64,000 nucleotides of DNA from Euglena gracilis (GCA_039621445.1 CP154954.1:64066046-64130045); one strand, 5' to 3'; positions 28,815 through 38,774 are shown, counted from the stretch's first letter. Numbers and translations are program-made. Notes: generated from the sequence alone by a model not told the origin.

Positions 28815-29690
28815 CCCTGGTCAAAAATCTAAAAAATGCTGCCCAGGTTGAAAATGTTTCCCCAGATCAAAGTTTTGATGGTCACCCCCGACTGGGATTC
28901 AGGCACCTGGTTGCCACAATTAATAAAAATGAACGTTCCAGGGACCCCCTGCCTAAAAACAATCTCCTTCAGAGGTATGTTCACCAATTGAAGGGGGTAA
29001 CAAATGCCACCATCCAGGTGGCCCCTGCTTTGCATGATTTGATCAGGCAAATTTTGGAGGCGAAAAATTCAGGTTAAATCCATTAAATATTTCCTGGGGA
29101 GAAACCCCAGTTTTAAGCGTTATCAGAGTGCTTTGCACTCCTGTGGGTAATTTTGGAACACATGGGGGTACCCCCCCCCCTGAAGCCACCACTGACCAAG
29201 TGGCTGACGCTTTAATACAAGTGTTCCAATTTTCAAAGGCCCAAGCCCGTAATGCATACAGTGCTATGCTTTGGATTGCTGTGTTTGGTGGGTTGAGATT
29301 CCACACCCTATTGACCCCCTACAAGAGGCTTTGGAACCAAAACCTGGAGAAGTATGCGGCATTTTGGTATACACCCCCAGTCCTCCTGGGGCTGGCCACT
29401 GATATTGGTACATTGCGTACCCAGCTGATTTTTTGCTCACGAATTCTCTGTTTATATCGATCCTCTGACTTGGCACAAGTCAAACGAACCACCAGTGTTT
29501 TGGGTAGGGAACCCTGCATTAAAATTTAACGTTAAAGGCCAAACGTTTCACAAGTGGGAAAGGGTGGTGTCCATTCCCCAATGTCCACAAATAAGCCACT
29601 TTCGTTTAATGACGTCTTATGTGGCTGCTACACGTTCATTCATCATTCCTGGGGGCCTCCTTCTGCTATCTTTAAAACCACCCTTCAGCC
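28815..29690 (+). pseudogene. DIRS copy 3 recombinase, N-terminal part
   Basis: It begins with the end of the NPPW domain (QVENVSPDQSFDGHP in the Gag-side phase) and runs into the recombinase: LRQ/IRQILE block, QFSKAQARNAYSAML, GLRFHTLLTPYKRLWNQN and box I near LCLYRSSDLAQV. Deletions and frameshifts occur near 29,070, 29,390 and 29,520. It ends at a foreign terminus at 29,690, before box II. Confidence 0.8.
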
Positions 29691-30204
29691 TGAGGTGTCG
29701 TGAGGCAATGCCTTGCTCAGCGGCGGTCTGATGCGTGAATGTGATCCTGTTGGCGTCGCAGTCCCTGCTTTGGTGCCCCTTGTCGCGGGGTTCGGCCAAC
29801 TCCGAGTTTCCCTTCGACGCCCAGAAAAACATCACTTCAGCTTGAACACTTCTGTCTTCATCTTGGCTTGTGAGGCACAAGTAAGGTCCATCCGTTCTGG
29901 GTCACGGTTTTTAACCGGACTGCGGGTCTTACCCTTCCCGGCTCCTTGTTGCATGTCCACTTGGGGCCCCGTTTTCTACGACCATTCGGACTCCGCACAC
30001 TCTGGGGGTGAGATACTGCTTTGTGTGCCGACTGTTTTGTTGTGTTTGTGAGTTTTACCCTCTTGCCGGCTCGGTGACCATGCGCGGGCTCCCCGGCGGG
30101 CCGAGTGTGGGAAAACAGTCACTCGGCACTCCGTTAAAAATAGGCACACGCGCCCCAAAAATTCCCTGTTTTTGTCGAACTTTGCCCTTGTGAGGCCATG
30201 CCTT
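29691..30204. repeat. Terminus of a second, diverged DIRS-like family
   Basis: The start (CTGAGGTGTCGTGAGGCAATGCCTTGCTCAGCGGCGG) parallels the left terminal repeat of the main family, followed by CGGCCAACTCCGAGTTTCCCTTCGACGCCCAG as in the main leader, but with many differences. After ~470 bp of unrelated leader-like DNA, a piece of main-family repeat (CTTTGCCCTTGTGAGGCC) ends at 30,204. It looks like a partial element inserted into the recombinase of copy 3. Confidence 0.55.
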
Positions 30205-30362
30205 GCTGTAAAAGCCTCCACCCTCCACTGGCCAATTTCACAAACTTCTTGGGCAGAAAGGGCCAATTTTTTGAGTAAACCAACTTCTTCCCCCCTGTTG
30301 GAGTGGGCCCACCACACCTGGGGAGTCACCCTATGCTTGGCCAAAAAAATATTTTGTGATAG
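30205..30362 (-). pseudogene. Inverted C-terminal fragment of a DIRS recombinase
   Basis: On the minus strand it carries the box II region (HSNRG) and continues through LLKKLALSAQEVCEIGQW. It stops just before the catalytic tyrosine. Codon 5 after the box II region is Leu, where copy 2 has a stop, so it preserves the sense state. It probably belongs to copy 3 and was inverted. Confidence 0.8.
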
Positions 30363-31782
30363 AAGTCTTTTGGTACCTGAATTTAGCCAGAACCTGGGTT
30401 CAGGCAGCCAAAAAATTCAGAAACTTGGGGGGGGGACGGAATTTTTGGCCAACTCCTTGGGGTGCCTCTGAAGCCGAAGGGGGGGGGGAAGCCTGTTTGA
30501 TTTTAAAAAAGGGGTAGCGGTGGGTGGTAGCGGAAGAACACGTTTACCTTGCTTCCCAGCGCTGCTTGCTCTTCCTTTTTTCGAATTTGATTTGCTGCCT
30601 TTTGCTTGACCTTCCGAATTGACTTTTTTAACTCCTTGGACAACTGTTTTCTCGAATTCAGATTGATGTTTTGATTCTTCTTGATTCAGCATGCACAATT
30701 CTTTTAATGAAACATCCGGAAAAGAGAGAACCTGTGTGGGGTGAAAAGTACGCAGGTAAAAAAGGTAGCGAAATGCGGCAGAAAATTTGCTAATTCAGGT
30801 GCGCAGGCCCCAGGCCGGCTCACGCCGCCCGCACTCTCCTTCCTACCGAGGCACCCCATCCACGAAGTGAACAAAATGTACACAAAAGGCGTCGGGGGCG
30901 GTACGGGCATGCGGTGCACGGGTAGTATCCGTGCAAGTGTGATGGACAGGGGGAGAGGCATCCGCTGCCGTCCATCGGCTCGCCTCCGACGGTGTAGACT
31001 CCACGTACCAAGCCTCTGTCAGCGTCTTGGTCGAAATGCGCAGCAGTCGCTCTGGCGAATCAGAAGGCAAGGAACGGCAGAAGCATCAGCAGCCCCACAA
31101 ATATACCCCGGCTACCCAGTACGGTTTGACGCCAGGCTTTTCCAACCACCCCTGGGGCGGTGGGCTGGCATGGGTAGCCATGGGTAGAAGAAAACGGGTG
31201 GCCTCCGGGATGGGGCCGGAAAAAGCCGGGACTCACCAGGCCTGCGTTGGGGGGATTGAGGACGCAGACACCGGCGGTGGTGCCCTCTCGCCGCCTTGAG
31301 GCTGAGCAAAGGTCCTGGAAGTGCAACGGGAAGGAGCCATGGGTTACGAAGGCTCCATCGGGACAGGGGATGAACGGGGTGCACTCGGTATGGAGGTGTG
31401 CTGGCAGGAAATGGTGTGAGAGGAACAGGGACGGCGTGGCACAGGCCGGCGGCATGTGGGGGTGCCGGCCCGTACACACCGGAAAGCAGCAGACGGAGGG
31501 GGCACCGCGTCCTCGCCTGCAGCCGGGAAACGGTTCAGAATGGGAACATACGGAGAACGGGTGAACATCGCAGAGGCAACCACGGCCGCCTGGGGGGCAG
31601 CCACAGCAGCCTGGCTGGCAGCCATCGCCTGGGGGGCAGCCACAGCAGCCTGGGAGGCAGCCACAGCCGCCTGGGTGGCAGCCTGCGGCAGCAAATTAGC
31701 GAACGCAGACACGGGCTGCGCGCACTCAGCTCCTATCGATGGACACACCAAGGTGGTTACCGCAGCAGAGTGGATCTGGGGA
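30363..31782. other. Region without a supported gene, possibly 3' part of a gypsy element
   Basis: A minus-strand Lys/Ser-rich frame (30,417-30,698) and a minus-strand Ala/Gln/Pro-rich frame (31,344-31,949) are open but show no domain. Because an integrase/chromodomain gene on the minus strand lies immediately upstream (right), this stretch could hold that element's tail and LTR. No second LTR copy is visible to confirm it. Confidence 0.4.
31588..31690. repeat. 21-bp tandem repeat, about five units
   Basis: Units close to GCCTGGGGGGCAGCCACAGCA, one shortened to 18 bp. On the minus strand they read as Ala/Gln-rich repeats (QAAVAAPQ-like). Confidence 0.8.
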
Positions 31783-32938
31783 TCAGCCTCCTGCGACAGC
31801 TGGGGAAACGCAGAGACGGAGGGACGGTCGGACGGGTGGTGCACGAAGTGCAGCGGGACGGGCTGGTGCGTCCGCGGTGGATCCTGACCTAGGGCCGGCG
31901 GTGGATCGCGGGTCGGGAAGTGGTGTGCTGCAGGCACCGCTGTGCCCACTGGGGGGGTCCGCTGACTGCCCTTTCTGGATGCTTGCCTCCTCGTATCTCT
32001 TGACGTGCTCGTCGGGCCAGACCCATTCCTCGGGTGGGTACTCCCACTCGGTGATGTTGATGCCCTCCTGCTCCTGCTTCTTCTCCTCCACGATGATGAC
32101 CGCCACCTCAGCCGGGTTGCGGTGGAGGTAGTCCAGCAGGTCCACCTTGAGCTTCTTGGACTTGGCGTACTCGATCATCTGGTGAGATTATTGATGGAAA
32201 AAAAATTAATTTAATTTAAAATTTTAATGGCTCCCACGTGAGAGTAGGGTTGCCCTCACACTTCACCTCGAACTCCCAGTCGCCGTCGTCTCGTCTACGG
32301 TGCCGCCGGATTTCCTCCAATGTCCACTCCTCGATGTCCACGTCATCCTGTGGTTTTGCCTGCCGGTCGGCGAACATCTTTGGCGGTCCCCACAACCGCG
32401 TGTCATCTCTGTAGGCCTTCAGCTGGCAGCGGTTGGCCTCCTGGTGGCAGCCCTCCTCCAGCTCCAGCTTGTACGAGTGCTCACCACGGCGCGCGGTGAC
32501 CCGAGCTGGGCCCAGCCAGTACCTCTCGAGCTTCTGGCCCGGCTGCCTCGGAGGCCGGAGGTACCAGAAGAGGTCTCTGTTGGCGAACTCCTCAAGGTCC
32601 TTCCTGCTCCGATTCTTCTGGTCTGCTTGCCGCTTGTGGATGTCGTTGAGGACGTCGGTGACCTTCTGATCCACGGCCTTCTGCATCTCGGAGAACGACA
32701 CCGTGTCCTCCACCACGACCGGGGCCTTGTACGGTACGCCACCAGTCCACCGATGCCGTCCATACAGCATCTCATACGGGCTCAGGCCGTGCTGCGTCTT
32801 GGAGTCGTTCAGCTTCTGCACTGCCCTGGGCAGGGAATTCACCCAGGTGATCGGGGCATCGGCCTTCTCGCTCCGGACCTGCTTCTGCAGCTGCGCAACG
32901 ATGGAATCCGCCCGCCCGTTCGCCGCGTGGTGGTACGA
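31783..32938 (-). pseudogene. Ty3/gypsy integrase C-terminal part with chromodomain (older element)
   Basis: On the minus strand, starting at the LINE target site, the frame gives the third catalytic region of an integrase (HHAANGRAD, about 32,900). The pre-C-terminal segment follows (LSPYEMLYGRHRW, then W-LGPARVTARRGEHSYKLEL). A chromodomain comes next, with EEWTLEEIRRHRRR, WEFEVKCEG and TWEPLKF. At 32,179-32,227 an AT-rich stretch with a TAA breaks the frame inside the chromodomain. Its end (MIEYAKSKKLK) and a charged tail continue to about 31,900. The gene's front half lies at 40,930-41,560, beyond the LINE. Confidence 0.85.
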
Positions 32939-32956
32939 CTGGGCGTAGGGGTGGCG
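32939..32956. repeat. Target site duplication of the LINE, left copy
   Basis: CTGGGCGTAGGGGTGGCG is repeated exactly at 40,912-40,929. Removing one copy and the DNA between them restores an integrase reading across the site. Confidence 0.95.
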
Positions 32957-32995
32957 GGGGGGGGGGTTCGGTTGGTGATGAACTCGTTCATCACC
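32957..32995 (-). other. LINE 3' end: hairpin plus C10 tail
   Basis: On the minus strand the element ends with GGTGATGAAC-GA-GTTCATCACC (plus-strand 32,975-32,996, 10-bp perfect arms), a short CAACCGAA stretch, then ten C residues directly against the target duplication. Hairpins at LINE 3' ends can be recognised by the element's own reverse transcriptase. There is no poly-A tail. Confidence 0.7.
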
Positions 32996-33066
32996 GGGCG
33001 CTGTATGGGCTCAACGGCGGTGGTGGTTGGCCATCACCGTGATTCCCGCGCCCCGGCCCGCCGAGG

Positions 33067-36000
33067 CTAAGTCGGCGGGCCCTCCGCCGCCCGGCCATGG
33101 GGAGGTGGCCGGGATCGGGGCGGTTGCATCCAGGCAGCCAGGGTGGACTGCCGCTTCGAGGGACGGGGCACGGCCGGTGGCGAGGCGGGGCGGCGCGCCC
33201 GGGTGGGGATGCGGGGGGGCGGTCTCGGGGGGCGAGTACGCCCAGGCAGGGCAGCAGGCTGGGGTGTGGGTATGTCCGAGCCGAAGGGACGCTGCGGCGG
33301 GGGCGTCTGGGGAGCTGAGGGGGCTGGGACGTCTTGCGTCGAGTCGGACGATTGGGGAGAGGAGACGGCGGTCCCCAGCAGGAGGAGCGACGCCGGCGTG
33401 AGAGACGGGTCCACCAGGGAGCGGAGGTAGGACTGCCAACGAGAGACGAAGGCAGTGTACCACGCTGCTTCGGGGCCAGCAGGGGGCTCCGCGATGAGGA
33501 CCGACCAGCGGACGTGATGCGAGGCGGGGATTCCACGCGCCAAGGGCAGGTGCACGTCCTTGAACTGCAGCCAGGCCAGGTCGGGCTCGCGCCGAATGCG
33601 GTCATGGAGGCGGCGGGTGAAGCCGGATAGTACCTTGGAGGGGTCGAGAGCTGCCGTGGTGGGGAACGGGCGGCCATGATCGGTCTCCCAGAGAAGGAGG
33701 AGCGCCATGCTGCACTCGCCGCGTTCCGGGGGAACCGGTCGGAGGTGGCGGTGGTCGCGTATCCACGCGGCCAGGGAGGCATCCACCGAGGCCATGGTGA
33801 CGTGGAGGGCGGTGGACGGGTGCGCGGCTTCCCGGGCGTGAGCGGAGCGGAGCCAGCGGTCCGTGTCCAGGACGGAGCGGGGGGCGCGGTTGTAGTACCA
33901 GGTACCTTGCCGCTGCATGCGTTCGAGGGGAGGGGAGAGGGGGGCACCCTCCTGGATGAGGTTGCCCAGGACACGGGCGATGGCTGTGGCGCGAGCCTTG
34001 GCGGCGGTGCCGGGGGAGGCTGTGAAGTGCTCGCCCGTGACGGATTCGAAGACCGCGAGGATGGCGGGGGCCGAGCAGCCGGCGGAGGCGGGGCAGACGA
34101 CCATGTTCTCGGTCAGCAGGCGAAGCAGCCGGGCGCGGAGCCAGAGACGCCGGGTCTCCCCATGCGGCGGGATCGGATCGGGGGCGGGTGGGGGGGCTGT
34201 CGTTGTGCGGCGAGCGATCTCCAGCCGGCGGAGGTCGGGGACGGTCAGCTGGCGTTCCGGCGGCAGGGGGCAGGGGCGGCGGAGGCGCGGGGCGGCTGAG
34301 GATGACGAGGACGCGGGCGGGGCACCGGACAGGTGGGCTGGGGACAGCAGGAGGGCGTAGCGGCGGCTCAGCAGCTCGGCGAGGCGCTCGGCCAGGGCCA
34401 GATGCAGGCGGCGCAGGAAGCGGAGGGCGTCGGCGGCGGGTGTTGGGTGGTGAGCGAGGGCGGACGTCGGGATGAGCGCGGCGGTGAGGGGCAGGTGGTG
34501 CTGCGCGGTCCAGGGGGCCGGCGGAGGGGGGATGGAGAGGTCGCAGCGGCGGGCGGCGGACAGCCAAGTCTCGGGGATGGCGACCGACCAGTCCGCGGAA
34601 CCGGTGACCGGACAGCCAGCCAGCAGGTGGAGGTCGTCCTCCTCCTCTACACCGCAACATGGGCAGGCGGGGTCCGTGGCGAAACTGCACCGCACTCGCC
34701 GAGCCAGGGTGGCGAGGCAGCCCGAGCGCACGCGGGCTACCCATTTGATGACGGCGGGGGCCACAGGGTGGTGGAAGGCGTTGGAGCGGAGGGAGGGTCG
34801 GGCGAAGATGATGGTGGAGACCGACCAGTCGAAGGCCACGTCTGGGGGAAAGAGGGGTTCGAGGCGCGGCCGGGAGCCGGGGGGCCCCCAATTCCGGCGC
34901 TGGCGGTCCCACCACGCCAGGGGGAAGTGCCTCTCGATGTCCAGGACCGGGGAGCCCACGGCGTCGAGGAGGTCGACCGCATCTCGGCATGCCGCAGGGG
35001 GGGCCCAGGCGGGGAGGTTTGGGGAGTGAGCTGCCCGCTTCGCCAAGGAGTCGGCGGAGTCGTTGCCCAAGGCCAGGGGGTGGCCGGCAGAGATGGCCGC
35101 GTCGTCGTGCGCCTTCACTTTACGGAGGGCCGGCGGGGAGGAGCAGGAGCGGGCGAGGGCGAGGACGTGGCGGACATCGAAGCGGTCGGGGCAGCGGAGG
35201 ACGGCGGACAGCGGGCGCATGCCCCATCCACGGAGCAGCTGGAGGGAGCACAGCGAGTCCGTGAACACCTCGGGGGGGCAGAGGGAGAGGGCGGAACCCA
35301 GGGCGGCGAGCTCGCAGTGTGTACTGCTGCGCGGGGAAGGGACGGTGAGGAGGATGGACGTTGCGGTGTCGGGGCACCAGACCGCTGCACCACCTTGGGG
35401 GCCGAGGGAGCCGTCGGTGAAGGCTGCCTCTGGGAGGGGGAAGCTGTCGGCGGGGGCGAGGGAGATCTCTCCGGGGAAAGAGCACTCGGGGGCGAGGGAA
35501 GGCCAGGCGGCGGCGAGGGCGGAGGCGGGGTTGTGCCGGATCGACCAGCCTAGGGCGGTGAGGGCGGACTGGAGGGCGGGGGAGGGCTCATGCCATTCCG
35601 AAGCGGGGCAGGCCACGGCGCGGTGGATGGTGCCGACGAGGGTTGGGGAGTTGGCCAGGAGTTGCAGCCAGCGGAGCTGCAGGAGGCGGGCCTCGGCGAT
35701 GGGAGCGCGGACGGCGGAAGCGCCCAGGGGGAGGCCCATGGCGATGTCCGGACTCCGCCAGAGGTTGAGCTCGAGCGGCGGTTTGTGGAACAGCGACTTG
35801 CCGGCGGCGGCTAGCGGGGCGAGGTCGGAGGGCAGCACGCGGCGGAGTTGACAGCCGTACAGAGCCTTCGGCAGCACGGCAGTCCGCCACAGAGTACAGC
35901 AGACGGCGGCGGGCAGAGGCAGGGAGCGGAGGCGGCTGGCGGCGGCGAGGGCGTTGTGGATGCGGGGGCCGAAGTGGGTCCGGGAGGCGGATGGCTCGGG

Positions 36001-37317
36001 GAGGCCGAGTTCGATGCCGACGAAGCGGAACCCGGGGGCGGAGCAGAAGGTGGAGGAGCCGACGGTGACGGTGTGACCCGAGCCCAGGGAGGACCAGAGC
36101 TGCACCTTGGTGATCCGCACGCCGAGGAGGGAGCACCAGCGGAGGTAACCATCCACCAGGGTGGAGATGCCGGCCGCATTACGCCCGACGAGGACGAGGT
36201 CATCGGCGAAGCTGAGGGACGCCACGTGGATGCCGGCGACGGAGAGGCCACAACCGGAGGAGGCCGCCCACCGGTGGAACGCTTCGAAGAGGATGTTGAG
36301 CAGGTCTGGGCTGGCAGGGCACCCCTGGGCGAGCCCATTGGCGGCGGACCACGATGCTCCGTCGACGCTGCCGTAGCGGAAGCGGCGCTGCAGGGAGCCA
36401 TAGAAGGCCTCGAAGCAGTCGACGGTGGCCGCCGGGATCCCGGCGTGGCGCAAGGTACCAAAGACTGCCCACCATGGGAGGGAGTCGAAGCACTTCACCA
36501 CGTCGAAGGAGGCAAGCCACAGCTCGGAGTTCTCCGCGGCGGCGGAATGGATGAGGTCGGAGACGACTTGGGCAGCGTGGAGGGTGCTGCGCTGGGAGCG
36601 GAAGCCGAAGACGGCGTCACTGAGGAAGAACTGCTGGAGCACGGGGCCCCACAACGAGATGGTGCCCTTCGACCACACGCGGTACACCACCTCCAGCACA
36701 GTGATGGGGCGTTGATCTTGGGGGCGGGAGCCGCCAGAGGTCTTCGGGATCATGGCGACGTAGGCGTTGAGCCACTCCGGCGGCCAACGCCGCTCCCGCT
36801 CCACGAGGTTTAGCAAGCGCGCGATGGCGGCGAACCACACTGGCGGCATGGCCTTCCAGGCGGCGAGGGGCACGCCGTTCATGCCGGGGGCCGCGGCGTC
36901 GCGCATGCTCCTCAGGGCAGCCCGGACGCGGTCTTCGGACCAGGACGCCGAAGGCCATGATGCGGAAGGGATATGGGGGCCGAACTCCGAGGAGACGAAG
37001 GCCGTCCATCTTTCCGTGGGGCACTGGTCCGCGTGCTGACGCAGGACCTCGTCCACCCAGAAGGCTCGCACTGCGGCGTCCACGTCACGGCGTGAGAGGC
37101 ATTGATGGCCGGAGGCGTCGAGGACGGGGCGGGAGCCGAAGGGGATGGACTCCGCCCTGAGCCACCGGAAGACGGCGGCTGGGCGTTCGTGCCACAGGCG
37201 TGGTAGCGCGGCTTGCCATCGGGAGTGTCGCGCACGGCGGAGGGCATGGAGTTCACGATCCAGGGACGAGCGGCAGGAAGCTGCTTCGGAGGCGATGGCG
37301 GAGCGCAGGGGCGGCAC
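33067..37317 (-). CDS. LINE ORF2: reverse transcriptase, RNase H, zinc finger
   Basis: A 1,416-codon frame. A thumb-less N-terminal linker is followed by reverse transcriptase blocks: LNAYVAMIPK, RPITVLEVVYRVWSKG, VFGFRSQRSTLHA, FDVVKCFDSLP, NGLAQGCPASPDLLNILFE and the catalytic FADD at about 36,205. RNase H is visible as FTDGSLGPQGGAA (about 35,425), CELAAL, FTDSL and the final D in LGNDSAD. A Cys/His finger, CPCCGVEEEDDLHLLAGC, lies at about 34,610-34,670. A long Arg/Pro-rich tail ends in QSTLAAWM, loosely like a PCNA-binding box. It performs target-primed reverse transcription in the nucleus. The endonuclease is in another phase just upstream. Confidence 0.93.
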   Translation of the reverse strand: MPPLRSAIASEAASCRSSLDRELHALRRARHSRWQAALPRLWHERPAAVFRWLRAESIPFGSRPVLDASGHQCLSRRDVDAAVRAFWVDEVLRQHADQCPTERWTAFVSSEFGPHIPSASWPSASWSEDRVRAALRSMRDAAAPGMNGVPLAAWKAMPPVWFAAIARLLNLVERERRWPPEWLNAYVAMIPKTSGGSRPQDQRPITVLEVVYRVWSKGTISLWGPVLQQFFLSDAVFGFRSQRSTLHAAQVVSDLIHSAAAENSELWLASFDVVKCFDSLPWWAVFGTLRHAGIPAATVDCFEAFYGSLQRRFRYGSVDGASWSAANGLAQGCPASPDLLNILFEAFHRWAASSGCGLSVAGIHVASLSFADDLVLVGRNAAGISTLVDGYLRWCSLLGVRITKVQLWSSLGSGHTVTVGSSTFCSAPGFRFVGIELGLPEPSASRTHFGPRIHNALAAASRLRSLPLPAAVCCTLWRTAVLPKALYGCQLRRVLPSDLAPLAAAGKSLFHKPPLELNLWRSPDIAMGLPLGASAVRAPIAEARLLQLRWLQLLANSPTLVGTIHRAVACPASEWHEPSPALQSALTALGWSIRHNPASALAAAWPSLAPECSFPGEISLAPADSFPLPEAAFTDGSLGPQGGAAVWCPDTATSILLTVPSPRSSTHCELAALGSALSLCPPEVFTDSLCSLQLLRGWGMRPLSAVLRCPDRFDVRHVLALARSCSSPPALRKVKAHDDAAISAGHPLALGNDSADSLAKRAAHSPNLPAWAPPAACRDAVDLLDAVGSPVLDIERHFPLAWWDRQRRNWGPPGSRPRLEPLFPPDVAFDWSVSTIIFARPSLRSNAFHHPVAPAVIKWVARVRSGCLATLARRVRCSFATDPACPCCGVEEEDDLHLLAGCPVTGSADWSVAIPETWLSAARRCDLSIPPPPAPWTAQHHLPLTAALIPTSALAHHPTPAADALRFLRRLHLALAERLAELLSRRYALLLSPAHLSGAPPASSSSSAAPRLRRPCPLPPERQLTVPDLRRLEIARRTTTAPPPAPDPIPPHGETRRLWLRARLLRLLTENMVVCPASAGCSAPAILAVFESVTGEHFTASPGTAAKARATAIARVLGNLIQEGAPLSPPLERMQRQGTWYYNRAPRSVLDTDRWLRSAHAREAAHPSTALHVTMASVDASLAAWIRDHRHLRPVPPERGECSMALLLLWETDHGRPFPTTAALDPSKVLSGFTRRLHDRIRREPDLAWLQFKDVHLPLARGIPASHHVRWSVLIAEPPAGPEAAWYTAFVSRWQSYLRSLVDPSLTPASLLLLGTAVSSPQSSDSTQDVPAPSAPQTPPPQRPFGSDIPTPQPAALPGRTRPPRPPPRIPTRARRPASPPAVPRPSKRQSTLAAWMQPPRSRPPPHGRAAEGPPT

Positions 37318-38744
37318 GGAGGTGCGGGGCAGATGTATTCCGCGGTGATCGAGGGAGTCGAGGATTCGGCACTAGTGAGCGGCCAGGGGCCGGGGTGCGG
37401 CGGGGCGGAGGTGAGCTTCTCCAGGCGGTGGAGCAGGGAGAGGGCGCCGCGGAGCTGGAGCACCTTCGGGGTGTCATAGGCGGGCCGGCGGACGGAGGAC
37501 CGGGTTGACCAACCACCGGCGAGGGCCACCAGGCGGTGCAGGGCGGCGTGCAAGGCGCGGGAGAGGGACTCCAGGGAGTGGGCTGAGGACGGGGACAGGG
37601 CGGCGGCTTCCGGGGAGGAGGTCCATCGGCGCAGCAGGTCGGACCACTGCTCTGAGGAGGCGAGGTCGGCGGAGGGGCCATAGAGGAGGGGGGGAGGGCG
37701 CGGCAGCGGGGGGCACCAGTCGATGCGGCCGGATGAGAGGGTGAGGGAGACAAAGGCTGGGGAGTGCCCTCCGTCGCGGAAGTCCTCGTCGACCGTCGCG
37801 GAGCGGAGCAGGGGAAGGGCAGCGGAGTTCGCCAGGATCAGGTCGATGCGGGACGCGGCGACGGCTCCGGAGGAGAGGGGCGAGCGGAAGGTCATGGGCA
37901 GGGGCTCCGGCAGCAGGGTGGCGTGGACGTCGGACCACGGGGCACCGGGACCCGTCAGGTGGGAGAGGAGGGGGCAGGGCGGGCGTTGGCGGCCGGAGCG
38001 GCTGCAATAGTCGCGCCACGGGAGGGCGGAGCCGTTCCAGTCGCCGAGGAGGAGAGTGGGGACCTGCATGTCGAGGGAGTGGGACAGCTCCTCGAAGGCC
38101 AGGTCGAAGGCGGCGCGTTCGGCGGATTGCCGGTCCAGGGGGGCACAGACGGACAGCAGAAGGAGGCCGCGGGGGCGGTCCGGGCGGGGGGCCAGGGAGA
38201 CGGCATGGAGGCGGCGCATCAGGGAGAGGCGGCACCACGCGGGGAACTGGGGGACGACGGGGGATACGGGGAGGCCCCGGCGGCAAAGGAAGCCGACGCC
38301 GACGGAGCGACCATGCTCGGAGTGCGCCAGCGGGGGAGCAGGGCGGCCATGGTGGAGGTGCAGGTCGAGGTGCCGGACGGTGGTGTGCGCGCGCTCCACG
38401 AGGACGGCCGCCAGATGGGTTTCTTGGACAGCGAGGATGTCGAACGAGAGGGCGGCGACAGCGGACACCTTTGCTGGCGTCCAATGGGACATATTCCAGG
38501 TCCCGATCCGCAGGACGGGAGCCTGGACTCCTCCGGTGGGGGCAAGAGCCCCCAACGCGGCCATGCTAGACATGGCGGCTGCCATCCACCGAGGCGGCGC
38601 GCAGGCGCTTCTTTGCGGCCGGCTTCTCGGGGGTGACCTCGCCGATGTCGCGGGCACGGCCTCGAGCATCGCTGTCATCCACCCGCATGACGATGTCCGT
38701 GGGTGGGGTGGCGGGGCGCGCGGCAGCCGCGGGCTCGGGGACAT
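36912..38744 (-). CDS. LINE ORF2 front part: APE-type endonuclease
   Basis: Endonuclease blocks in order on the minus strand: LRIGTWNMSHW (about 38,505), VQETHL, GVGFLCRRG, LLLGDWNG (about 38,050), SRIDLILANS (about 37,835) and DGGHSPAFVSL (about 37,765). These are the expected metal- and DNA-contacting residues. The true domain spans roughly 38,520-37,700. Downstream of ~37,320 the reverse transcriptase is in another phase, so this frame beyond that point is meaningless. It cuts the target DNA to expose the primer. A short frame at 38,778-38,566 overlapping the ORF1 stop may be the original start of ORF2. Confidence 0.9.
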   Translation of the reverse strand: MSPSPRLPRAPPPHPRTSSCGWMTAMLEAVPATSARSPPRSRPQRSACAPPRWMAAAMSSMAALGALAPTGGVQAPVLRIGTWNMSHWTPAKVSAVAALSFDILAVQETHLAAVLVERAHTTVRHLDLHLHHGRPAPPLAHSEHGRSVGVGFLCRRGLPVSPVVPQFPAWCRLSLMRRLHAVSLAPRPDRPRGLLLLSVCAPLDRQSAERAAFDLAFEELSHSLDMQVPTLLLGDWNGSALPWRDYCSRSGRQRPPCPLLSHLTGPGAPWSDVHATLLPEPLPMTFRSPLSSGAVAASRIDLILANSAALPLLRSATVDEDFRDGGHSPAFVSLTLSSGRIDWCPPLPRPPPLLYGPSADLASSEQWSDLLRRWTSSPEAAALSPSSAHSLESLSRALHAALHRLVALAGGWSTRSSVRRPAYDTPKVLQLRGALSLLHRLEKLTSAPPHPGPWPLTSAESSTPSITAEYICPAPPCRPCAPPSPPKQLPAARPWIVNSMPSAVRDTPDGKPRYHACGTNAQPPSSGGSGRSPSPSAPAPSSTPPAINASHAVTWTPQCEPSGWTRSCVSTRTSAPRKDGRPSSPRSSAPISLPHHGLRRPGPKTASGLP

Positions 38745-38774
38745 GCAAGGCGGCGGCGATGCGCTCGTCCTGGC

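Larger units (their letters stand above)
25109..29690 (+). mobile_element. DIRS-type retrotransposon, copy 3 (scrambled)
   Basis: The left end (25,109-about 25,272) is a right-type outer extension, GTACTCCCTTCGAGG, followed by the terminal core. The leader, Gag-like start and reverse transcriptase then follow as in copy 2 but with many stops. From 27,590 the order breaks: unrelated DNA, a forward piece of the NPPW domain, an inverted RNase H piece, unrelated DNA, then forward recombinase. At 29,690 a related terminus interrupts the recombinase, whose end lies inverted at 30,205-30,362. Confidence 0.85.

Noticed and set aside
30417-31949. Lys/Ser-rich and Ala/Gln-rich minus-strand frames as genes
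   Set aside because: Low-complexity, no recognised domain, partly a 21-bp tandem repeat; left as an undecided region.
33300-38700. Many long plus-strand frames rich in Gly, Arg and Glu under the LINE
   Set aside because: Antisense shadows of a very GC-rich gene with few stop codons; the minus strand carries all the endonuclease, RT and RNase H motifs.
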